Origin: JBKJML01 sp046596415
GTDB lineage: Bacteria; Actinomycetota; Thermoleophilia; Gaiellales; Gaiellaceae
Length of the DNA: 5,202 nucleotides
Assembly (NCBI GenBank): GCA_046596415.1
Contig: JBKJML010000262.1
Span: forward strand, 1 to 5,202
Direction of reading: 5' to 3'
The notes beneath the pieces are model-generated. The model searched no databases. It worked only from the letters and a program-made list of their open reading frames with translations, and was not told the DNA's origin. Position numbers and translations under genes: made by a program. Positions 1 through 5,035 of the stretch are shown piece after piece (within the stretch, counting starts at the first letter, position 1; every line of letters starts with the position of its first letter).

Positions 1-8
1 GCTGCGGG

Positions 9-38
9 TTGACAACCTTACGGCGTATAGCGTAGCTT
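9..38 (+). promoter_or_regulatory. Putative sigma70-type promoter of the MDR gene
   Basis: A perfect TTGACA -35 box lies at 9-14. The best-spaced -10 candidate is TAGCTT at 33-38 (18-nt spacer, only 3 of 6 matches to TATAAT), so the -10 is weak or misplaced. Transcription would begin near 45, giving a leader of about 40 nt. One operator-like site lies in the spacer and a second at the start of the transcript, a layout expected of a repressed promoter. The -35 is clear; the -10 is tentative. Confidence 0.5.
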
Positions 39-59
39 GCGACATACACTTACAGTGTA
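17..59. promoter_or_regulatory. Pair of TTACRGYGTA operator-like sites, TetR-type
   Basis: Two copies of one motif are visible: CTTACGGCGTA at 17-27 and CTTACAGTGTA at 49-59. Each contains a perfect 9-bp palindrome (TACG-G-CGTA centred on 23; TACA-G-TGTA centred on 55), and the centres are 32 bp apart, about three helical turns. The second copy also lies within a perfect 15-bp inverted repeat, TACACT-TAC-AGTGTA (45-59). TAC(N3)GTA-type palindromes are common operators of TetR-family repressors, which often neighbour oxidoreductase genes. No such regulator is inside the window, so one encoded to the left is an inference. Confidence 0.55.
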
Positions 60-70
60 CGAGAAATCAG

Positions 71-76
71 AAGGAG
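71..76 (+). promoter_or_regulatory. Ribosome binding site of the MDR gene
   Basis: AAGGAG lies 7 nt before the ATG at 84, a near-ideal Shine-Dalgarno sequence that fixes the start codon. Confidence 0.85.
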
Positions 77-83
77 CGCTCCG

Positions 84-1049
84 ATGAAAGCGATCGTCTG
101 TCCCAGGTACGGCTCGCCGACTGTCCTCGAGCTGGAGGAAATCGACCCGCCGGTGCCGGAGGACGATCAAGTGCTCGTCAGAGTTCACGGCGCCTCCGTC
201 AATCCAATCGACTGGCACCGCATGAGAGGCCAGCCCTACATCATGCGGATCGGCGACGGCCGGAGGGGCCCGAAGAACCCCGGCCTGGGATCCGATCTGG
301 CCGGAACGGTCGAAGCGGTCGGGGGGAACGTGACGCTTTCTCGGCCGGGCGACGAGGTCTTCGGCATGAGCCAGAGGACGTTGGCCGAGTATGTCTGCGT
401 CTCCGAAGCCGGGCTCGCACCGAAGCCGGCCAACCTGACGTTCGCGCAGGCCGCGGCCGTCCCCGTCGCGGCGATCACCGCCCTCCAGGGGCTCAGGGAC
501 AAGGGGCGGATCCAGCCGGGCCAGAAGGTCCTGATCAACGGCGCCGCCGGAGGTGTGGGCACATTCGCGGTGCAGATCGCCAAGTCGTTCGAAGCGGAGG
601 TGACCGGCGTCTGCAGCACGAGGAACGTGGATCTCGTCCGCTCGCTCGGCGCCGACCACGTCGTCGATTACACCCAGGCCGACTTCGCCCGCGGTGGGCA
701 GCGGTACGACCTGATCATCGACGCAGTGGGGAACCGGTCGTTCAGGGCTTTCAGGCGCGCGCTGACTACCAAGGGGACACTGGTGTTCGTCGGTGGCGGC
801 GGCGGCCGGCTGCCCGGGCCGCTGTCCCGTCCGCTCAGAGCGCTTGCCATGTCGCCGTTCGTGGGCCAACGGGTCGTCTTCTTCATGGCGAACCGAAACC
901 GGGACGACCTGCTGCTCGTCAAGGAGCTGATCGAGGCCGGCACTGTTACCCCGGTCATCGACCGGAGCCACCCGTTGAGCGAGGTTCCCGAGGCGATCCG
1001 GTACCTCGAGCAAGGACACGCCCAGGGAAAAGTTGTGATCACCGTCTGA
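84..1049 (+). CDS. Zinc-free MDR NAD(P)H:quinone-reductase-like oxidoreductase
   Basis: The 321-residue product is a complete medium-chain dehydrogenase/reductase. Residues 1-120 form the GroES-like catalytic domain (start MKAIVCPRYGSP; VNPIDWHRMRG near 39-49; GSDLAGTVEAVG at 69-80). Residues about 125-260 form the Rossmann domain with GAAGGVG at 153-159, followed by the VCSTRN segment (176-181) and SLGADHVVDY (187-196), which usually suit NADP(H). The cysteine/histidine ligands of zinc alcohol dehydrogenases are absent, so it belongs with quinone-oxidoreductase/enoyl-reductase-like MDRs that reduce quinones or alpha,beta-unsaturated carbonyls; the substrate cannot be read from sequence. It is probably cytosolic. 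It has a strong ribosome binding site and its own operator-bearing promoter. Ten of its 27 arginines use AGA or AGG, whereas the regulator and SDR genes in this window use none. Family assignment is firm, substrate unknown. Confidence 0.9.
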   Translation: MKAIVCPRYGSPTVLELEEIDPPVPEDDQVLVRVHGASVNPIDWHRMRGQPYIMRIGDGRRGPKNPGLGSDLAGTVEAVGGNVTLSRPGDEVFGMSQRTLAEYVCVSEAGLAPKPANLTFAQAAAVPVAAITALQGLRDKGRIQPGQKVLINGAAGGVGTFAVQIAKSFEAEVTGVCSTRNVDLVRSLGADHVVDYTQADFARGGQRYDLIIDAVGNRSFRAFRRALTTKGTLVFVGGGGGRLPGPLSRPLRALAMSPFVGQRVVFFMANRNRDDLLLVKELIEAGTVTPVIDRSHPLSEVPEAIRYLEQGHAQGKVVITV

Positions 1050-1068
1050 GGCTGCGCATACTTCTGGC

Positions 1069-1248
1069 ATGTTGCCGACGTTGCTGATCTGGATCCTCGT
1101 CGTCGGGCCGGTCGCGCTCGTTGCCTTCTCGCTGATTCGCACGGCGTCGCGGCTGCTCCGCGGCGAGATCGCGGCGGAAGCCGGCGGCTCGTGGGGAAAG
1201 CAGCTCGGTCGCAGCAAGCGCCGCAAGCGGCGGGTTGATCCGAGCTAG
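1069..1248 (+). CDS. Small single-pass membrane protein, 59 residues, unknown function
   Basis: I do not recognise this gene. The ATG opens 19 nt after the stop of the MDR gene and encodes 59 residues. Residues about 3-23 (LLIWILVVGPVALVAF core) form one hydrophobic membrane span, followed by an amphipathic stretch (RTASRLLRGEIAAEAGG) and a very basic tail (GRSKRRKRRVDPS). By positive charge the tail should be cytoplasmic. Coding support: about 88% of third codon positions are G or C, and the arrangement (span then basic tail) is protein-like. Against it: there is no clear Shine-Dalgarno and no alternative start in frame before an upstream stop at 1036-1038. Its last four bases overlap the end of the opposing isocitrate lyase gene. 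It is probably co-transcribed with the MDR gene. Confidence 0.6.
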   Translation: MLPTLLIWILVVGPVALVAFSLIRTASRLLRGEIAAEAGGSWGKQLGRSKRRKRRVDPS

Positions 1249-2585
1249 TCCGCTTCGGGCACTGCCAGGGTAGGCGCGCCTTCGAACTGCGCCTCCTCCG
1301 TCGATCCCTTGAGCGCAAGCGTCGAGCTCGATCCGCCGGAGACCGCCTGTGCGATCTCGTCGAAGTAGCCGGCGCCGACCTCCCGTTGGTGTCTGGTGGC
1401 CGTATAGCCCGACGACTCGAGCGCGAACTCTCGCTGCTGCAGCTCGACGTACGCGGACATGCCGTCCGCTGCGTACGCCCGAGCCAGCTCGAACATCGAC
1501 TCGTTCAGCGCGTGGAAGCCCGCCAGGGTGATGAACTGGAACTTGTAGCCCATCGCCCCGAGCTCCCGTTGGAAGCTCGCGATCGTCGCGTCGTCCAGGT
1601 GCTGCTTCCAGTTGAACGACGGCGAGCAGTTGTACGCGAGCAGCTTGCCGGGGAACTCGGCGTGGATCGCGTTCGCGAAGCGGCGGGCGTCCTCCAGGGT
1701 CGGCGTCGCCGTCTCCATCCAGATCACATCGGCGTACGGGGCGTACGCGAGCCCGCGGGAGATCGCCGCCTCGATACCGGCCGTGACGCGGAAGAAGCCC
1801 TCGGGCGTCCGCTCGCCCGTGATGAACGCGCGATCGTTCTCGTCGACGTCGGAGGTGATCAGCGTCGCCGCGTCGGCGTCGGTGCGCGCGACGAGCACGG
1901 TCGGGATCCCGCAGACATCAGCCGCCAGGCGTGCCGCGAGGAGCGTCCGGACGAACTGGCCCGTGGGAACGAGCACCTTGCCGCCGAGGTGGCCGCACTT
2001 CTTCTCCGCCGCGAGCTGATCCTCGAAGTGCACGCCCGCCGCGCCGGCCTCGATCATTGCCTTCATCAGCTCGTACGCGTTCAGGGCGCCGCCGAAGCCG
2101 GCCTCTGCGTCGGCCACGATCGGCGCAAACCAATGGGTGTCGTTGCGGCCCTCCGACCAGTCGATCTGATCGGCACGGCGCAGCGCGTTGTTCAGCCGGC
2201 GCACCATCGCCGGAACGCTGTTGGCGGGGTAGAGGCTCTGGTCGGGGTAGACGTCGGCCGCGAGATTGCCGTCGGCGGCGACCTGCCAGCCGGAGAGGTA
2301 GATCGCCTTCAGGCCCGCCTTGACCATCTGCACCGCCTGGCCGCCGCTTAGCGCGCCGAGCGCCGGGACGTAGTCCTCCTCGCTCAGAAGCTGCCACAGA
2401 CGCTCCGCGCCGACTCGTGCGAGCGTGTTCTCCGGCGTGATCGAGCCGCGCAGCCGCGCCACGGTCGCCGCGTCGTACTCTCGCCGAATGCCGCTCCAAC
2501 GGCCGTCGGCGGCCCATTCCTGCTCGAGGAGCGCCGCAGCGCCAGCGAGTGCCCGGTTGTTCCCGTTTAGATGCTGATCGCTCAC
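1245..2585 (-). CDS. aceA: Isocitrate lyase, glyoxylate shunt
   Basis: The enzyme cleaves isocitrate to glyoxylate and succinate, bypassing the two decarboxylating steps of the TCA cycle so that acetyl-CoA can support growth. The 446-residue product closely follows the ~428-residue mycobacterial-type class. It has YLSGWQVA (96-103), YPDQSLYPANSVP (113-125), the catalytic loop KKCGH at 195-199 with nucleophile/base Cys197, ITSDVDE (243-249), YNCSPSFNW (318-326), and the C-terminal lid segment ending GSTEEAQF (427-434). About 12 residues extend past the usual C-terminus. The GTG start is chosen because of an AAAGGAG ribosome binding site 7 nt upstream and alignment with known N-termini. It is the last gene of the leftward block, with its own promoter in the 82-nt gap behind the regulator gene. 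Malate synthase, the partner enzyme, is not in the window. Identification is very secure. Confidence 0.98.
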   Translation of the reverse strand: MSDQHLNGNNRALAGAAALLEQEWAADGRWSGIRREYDAATVARLRGSITPENTLARVGAERLWQLLSEEDYVPALGALSGGQAVQMVKAGLKAIYLSGWQVAADGNLAADVYPDQSLYPANSVPAMVRRLNNALRRADQIDWSEGRNDTHWFAPIVADAEAGFGGALNAYELMKAMIEAGAAGVHFEDQLAAEKKCGHLGGKVLVPTGQFVRTLLAARLAADVCGIPTVLVARTDADAATLITSDVDENDRAFITGERTPEGFFRVTAGIEAAISRGLAYAPYADVIWMETATPTLEDARRFANAIHAEFPGKLLAYNCSPSFNWKQHLDDATIASFQRELGAMGYKFQFITLAGFHALNESMFELARAYAADGMSAYVELQQREFALESSGYTATRHQREVGAGYFDEIAQAVSGGSSSTLALKGSTEEAQFEGAPTLAVPEAD

Positions 2586-2591
2586 GACGAG

Positions 2592-2599
2592 ACTCCTTT
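2592..2599 (-). promoter_or_regulatory. Ribosome binding site of aceA
   Basis: On the - strand this reads AAAGGAGT, ending 6 nt before the GTG start (2585). It supports the GTG and slightly overlaps the operator-like site at 2598-2608, so a protein bound there would sit directly on the leader region. Confidence 0.85.
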
Positions 2600-2608
2600 G
2601 GATCCGAA
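2598..2608. promoter_or_regulatory. Operator-like site O1, TTGGATCCGAA
   Basis: TTGGATCCGAA forms the core of a 14-bp near-palindrome (2596-2609, CTTtGGATCCgAAG) with one mismatched pair. It lies between the predicted aceA transcription start and the ribosome binding site. The same 11 bases recur in inverted orientation at 2672-2682. Palindromes of this kind suit a dimeric winged-helix GntR/FCD regulator, and such a gene is immediately upstream. Binding is inferred. Confidence 0.55.
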
Positions 2609-2612
2609 GTAA

Positions 2613-2627
2613 AGGATTCCGGATCCT
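2613..2627. promoter_or_regulatory. Operator-like site O2 over the aceA -10 region
   Basis: AGGAT-TCCGG-ATCCT is a perfect 5-bp inverted repeat with a 5-bp centre; it contains GGATCC at 2621-2626. It covers most of the predicted -10 box (2623-2628) and the likely transcription start. Its GGATCC centre is 21 bp, two helical turns, from that of O1. Occupancy would block RNA polymerase. Confidence 0.45.
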
Positions 2628-2652
2628 AGATGCCGCATCAGACGGACGTCAA
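2623..2652 (-). promoter_or_regulatory. Predicted aceA promoter
   Basis: Reading the - strand, TTGACG (2652-2647) and TAGGAT (2628-2623) are separated by 18 nt, with 5/6 and 4/6 matches to the sigma70 consensus. Transcription would start near 2616, giving a leader of about 30 nt. This allows aceA to be expressed independently of the upstream genes. It is a sequence-match prediction only. Confidence 0.55.
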
Positions 2653-2667
2653 GTGCCAATGAACCTC

Positions 2668-3372
2668 TTATTTCGGATCCAAGATTTGTTGTTCCAGGAT
2701 CCGCTCGAGCAGGTTGCCCGAGGCGAGGACGTGCTCGCGCGCCAGTGAGCGTGCCCCGGCGGAGCTCCGTGCGACGAGCGCCTGGATGATCGCACGGTGC
2801 TGGCTCTCGTTCGCCCGGTAGAGCTCGTCGAGCTCGCCGGCGTCGGCCGGCGCCCAGACCCCCGAGCCGGAGAAGCGAGACCCTTTCGCAAGGCGCTCGA
2901 CGAGCGGCATCGCTGCGACCCGGTAGATGATGTCGTGGAAGGCATGATTCGCGCGCACCCAGCGCGCAACGAGCTCGGTCCGGTCGGCGTCGGCGGGTCG
3001 ACGGCGCAGGTCGTCCGTGAGCGCCGCGAAGCGGTCTTCCGCCTCTTCGAGCTCACGCAGGTCGGCTGCCGTCATCTTTGCGGAGGCGATCTCGGTCGCG
3101 AGGCTCTCGAGCTCAGCCCGAACGAGGAACGCTTCGCGCAGCTCCTCTCGGGTGAGCGTCCGGACGCGGACGCCGCGGTTGGGCTCGAACGAGACGAGGC
3201 CGAGCGCGGCGAGACGCCGCAGCGCCTCGCGGATCGGTGTCCGGCTGACCGCGAAGCGCTCCGAGAGCTCCTCCTGCCGGAGCACGGTGCCCGGCGCGAT
3301 GTCGCCCGAGACGATCGAGCGCTCGAGTGCGAGCGCGATGTCGTCGGCCTTCGTGCTCGGCGTGCCGGACAT
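2668..3372 (-). CDS. GntR-family regulator with FCD domain
   Basis: A 234-residue cytosolic DNA-binding regulator of usual length for the FadR/VanR (FCD) group. Residues 8-73 form the winged helix: RSIVSGDIAPGTVL, then the helix-turn-helix QEELSERFAVSRTPIREALRRL (33-54), then the wing NRGVRVRTL (65-73). Residues about 77-226 form the all-helical FCD effector domain. Its usual metal/ligand positions are present as Asn142-x3-His146, His192 and His214, with Asn replacing the frequent Asp, a common variant. FCD proteins usually bind small carboxylates and release DNA. It starts 22 nt after the SDR stop, and aceA follows 82 nt downstream, with GGATCC-centred sites in that gap and in its own 3' end. 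The likely role is control of aceA and perhaps of its own cluster. No clear Shine-Dalgarno precedes the ATG. The family is certain, the effector unknown. Confidence 0.93.
   Translation of the reverse strand: MSGTPSTKADDIALALERSIVSGDIAPGTVLRQEELSERFAVSRTPIREALRRLAALGLVSFEPNRGVRVRTLTREELREAFLVRAELESLATEIASAKMTAADLRELEEAEDRFAALTDDLRRRPADADRTELVARWVRANHAFHDIIYRVAAMPLVERLAKGSRFSGSGVWAPADAGELDELYRANESQHRAIIQALVARSSAGARSLAREHVLASGNLLERILEQQILDPK
2672..2682. promoter_or_regulatory. Operator-like site O3 inside the regulator's last codons
   Basis: TTCGGATCCAA is the exact inverted copy of O1. It overlaps the last codons (Leu231-Lys234) of the GntR gene and lies upstream of the aceA -35 box. The O1 and O3 centres are 75 bp apart, about seven helical turns, a distance compatible with looping across the promoter. 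It could be chance, since the LDPK codons are also protein coding. Confidence 0.4.
2697..2702. promoter_or_regulatory. Fourth GGATCC core, O4
   Basis: This GGATCC in the regulator's 3' coding region is 22 bp from O3, mirroring the 21-bp spacing of O1 and O2. The flanks are not palindromic, so it is the weakest of the four sites. Confidence 0.2.
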
Positions 3373-3394
3373 GGCGCGAGTCTACGGAGCGGGG

Positions 3395-4126
3395 CTAGCG
3401 CGCAGTCCAGCCGAGGTCGAGCACGAGCGGCGTGCCGGTCACGGCCCGCCCACCTGGGCCGAGCAGGAAAGCGGCGGCTGCCGCGACCTCCTCCGGCTCG
3501 AGCATGCGCTTCACCGCCTGCGGCGCGAGCAGCACCTCGGCTAGGACGCGCTCGGCAGGCACGCCGGTGATCGCCGCCTGGGCGGCGATCTGGTCCTCGA
3601 CGATCGGCGTTCGGACGAAGCCCGGGCAGAGGGCGGAGGCCGAAATGCCGTGTTCTGCACCCTCGAGCGCGAGCGCCTTCACGAGCCCGAGCACGCCGTG
3701 CTTGGCGGCGACGTACCCGGCCTTGTACGGCGAGGCGACGAGCCCGTGCACCGACGAGACGGCGAGGAAGCGGCCGTCCCCCGACGCTCCAAGTGCCTCC
3801 CAGGCGTATTTCGCCAGCAGGAACGGGCTCGTCAGCAGGACCGCGAGCAGGGCGTCCCAGCGCTCCTCGGGGAATTCGGCGATCGGTGCGACGTGCTGGA
3901 AGCCGGCGTTCGCGACCACTGCGTCGAGGCGCCCGAAGCGCTCGAGCGCCGTGTCCACGGCAGCGCGATTGCCGGCGCGTGTGGCGAGGTCGGCGGCGAG
4001 CGTCTCTCCCGGCCCACCGCCGGCCAGGTCGACGGAGAGCACGTCCCAGCCGTCAGCGACGAGTCGTTGCGCGATCGCGCGGCCGATCCCGCTCGCCGCG
4101 CCGGTGACGAGTGCCGCGCGCTCCAT
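3395..4126 (-). CDS. bdhA: 3-Hydroxybutyrate dehydrogenase-like SDR
   Basis: A 243-residue short-chain dehydrogenase, probably oxidising (R)-3-hydroxybutyrate to acetoacetate with NAD+ in the cytosol. It has the TGAASGIG dinucleotide motif (8-15), Asp33 at the end of beta-2 (favours NAD), NAG (73-75), Ser125 and the YVAAK motif (Tyr138, Lys142). Features specific to 3-hydroxybutyrate dehydrogenases are FQHVAPI with Gln77, SSVHGLVAS with His127, Lys135 and Gln179 in the VEDQI segment; in the Pseudomonas fragi enzyme the equivalent residues bind the substrate carboxylate. Two departures: the Asn of the usual N-S-Y-K tetrad is Leu97, and the substrate-pocket Trp is Phe170. The start is supported by TAGGA 7 nt upstream, overlapping the stop codon of the preceding gene. 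Neighbouring regulator and isocitrate lyase genes fit use of 3-hydroxybutyrate. A related hydroxy-acid substrate remains possible. Confidence 0.85.
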   Translation of the reverse strand: MERAALVTGAASGIGRAIAQRLVADGWDVLSVDLAGGGPGETLAADLATRAGNRAAVDTALERFGRLDAVVANAGFQHVAPIAEFPEERWDALLAVLLTSPFLLAKYAWEALGASGDGRFLAVSSVHGLVASPYKAGYVAAKHGVLGLVKALALEGAEHGISASALCPGFVRTPIVEDQIAAQAAITGVPAERVLAEVLLAPQAVKRMLEPEEVAAAAAFLLGPGGRAVTGTPLVLDLGWTAR

Positions 4127-4133
4127 GACGCGA

Positions 4134-4138
4134 TCCTA
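4134..4138 (-). promoter_or_regulatory. SDR ribosome binding site within the upstream stop codon
   Basis: On the - strand TAGGA begins with the TAG stop of the metallopeptidase gene and ends 7 nt before the SDR ATG. A ribosome terminating on the peptidase gene is therefore placed directly at the SDR start, indicating one transcript and probable translational coupling. Confidence 0.7.
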
Positions 4139-5017
4139 GAGCTCGCCGCGGAAAGTGTCGCAGCGCTTCGGGTCGCCGCTCTCGTATCCGGCCGTGAACC
4201 AGCGTTCGCGCTGCGCCGACGAGCCGTGCGTCCAGCTCTCCGGCGTCACGCGGCCCTGCGAGCGTTGCTGGATCCGGTCGTCGCCGACGGCGGCCGCAGC
4301 GTCGAGTGCCTGCGCCACGTCTGCCTGGGTGAGTTGCTCGAGGTAGCCCGTGTCGACCGCGTGGCCGGCCCAGACGCCCGCGTAGCAGTCGGCCTGGAGC
4401 TCGGTGCGGACGGCAGCGCTCTGCGGTCCCTCACGGTCGCCGCCGATCTTGCCGAGCGTCCCCTGCTGGTCCTGCACGTGATGGCCGTACTCGTGTGCGA
4501 GCACGTACGCCTGCGCGAACGGGCCGCCCTGCGCGCCGAGCTTCGACTTCAGGTCGTCGAAGAAGCCGAGATCGATGTAGACATGCTCGTCCTGCGGGCA
4601 GTAAAAGGGCCCGACCGCGCTCGACGCGGTGCCGCACGAGGTGGAGATCTGTCCGTCGAAGAAGCGGGTCGTCACCGGACGGTAGCCAGGCAGCTCCTCG
4701 GTCCAGTACGCCTGGATGCTGTTGACGAAGCCGAGGATGCGGCAGTCCTCGCTCGCGTTCGCGTCGGCGCCCGTCGCGCAGTCGGAGAGCTGACCGGCCG
4801 GCTGCGAGCCGGGCTGCGATCCGTAGCTCTGCCCCGCGAGGTCGTCCAGCGTGCCTCCACCGCCACCGAGCGCCGCGATCAGCACGTAGACGAGCAGGCC
4901 GACGATGCCGATGCCGCCGCCACCCACCGCGATCCCGCCGCGCCGCATGCCGCCCCCGCGCCCGCGGAAATCCTCCACCTGGGAGGGGTCGAGATTCGCT
5001 CCGCGCCGGAATCGCAC
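4136..5017 (-). CDS. Membrane-anchored neutral zinc metallopeptidase, YpfJ/PF04228 family
   Basis: The 293-residue product matches the PF04228 family (E. coli YpfJ relatives) throughout. A short basic cytoplasmic N-terminus (MRFRRGANLDPSQVEDFRG) precedes one membrane span at about 29-50. A Gly/Ser/Gln-rich linker (about 51-77) leads to an extracytoplasmic catalytic domain. This has SCGTASSAVGPFYCP (127-141), HEYGH at 175-179 (zinc ligands His175 and His179, catalytic Glu176), the likely third ligand Glu206 in ELQADCYAGVW, and the C-terminal GDDRIQ...SWTHGSSAQR...ESGDP block. Cys80, Cys92, Cys128, Cys140, Cys211 and Cys286 could form disulfides outside the cell. The GTG start is forced: the upstream gene's TGA lies in frame 21 nt before it, and the N-terminus matches family members. 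No Shine-Dalgarno is visible. Physiological substrates of this family are not known to me. Confidence 0.93.
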   Translation of the reverse strand: MRFRRGANLDPSQVEDFRGRGGGMRRGGIAVGGGGIGIVGLLVYVLIAALGGGGGTLDDLAGQSYGSQPGSQPAGQLSDCATGADANASEDCRILGFVNSIQAYWTEELPGYRPVTTRFFDGQISTSCGTASSAVGPFYCPQDEHVYIDLGFFDDLKSKLGAQGGPFAQAYVLAHEYGHHVQDQQGTLGKIGGDREGPQSAAVRTELQADCYAGVWAGHAVDTGYLEQLTQADVAQALDAAAAVGDDRIQQRSQGRVTPESWTHGSSAQRERWFTAGYESGDPKRCDTFRGEL

Positions 5018-5035
5018 GCCACGATCATTACCGGC

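Noticed and set aside
1..45. A leftward ATG at 45-43 open to the window edge, as a possible divergent regulator start
   Set aside because: Only 15 codons are visible, they run through the operator and -35 box, and the sequence does not look like a TetR N-terminus. A divergent gene, if present, more likely starts left of position 1.
288..293. Additional GGATCC occurrences in the MDR, microprotein, aceA and metallopeptidase coding regions
   Set aside because: They are isolated hexamers within ordinary codons, without flanking symmetry or clustering, so they were not taken as operators.
18..1226. A 402-codon open frame on the - strand, antisense to the whole MDR gene
   Set aside because: High-GC codon bias on the sense strand keeps this antisense frame open. 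Its translation is rich in R, D, H and P with no recognisable domain, while the sense gene is a complete, well-conserved enzyme.
1230..1275. Possible bidirectional terminator at the convergent gene ends
   Set aside because: The best pairing (CCGA with TCGG) is only 4 bp with a long loop and no T-tract.
1386..2351. A 321-codon open frame on the + strand, antisense to aceA
   Set aside because: It mirrors the codon structure of isocitrate lyase, has a low-complexity R/V/E/G composition and no domain or ribosome binding site.
2797..3570. A 257-codon + strand frame crossing the regulator and SDR genes
   Set aside because: It is antisense to two genes with clear domains; the composition is typical of a GC-rich shadow frame.
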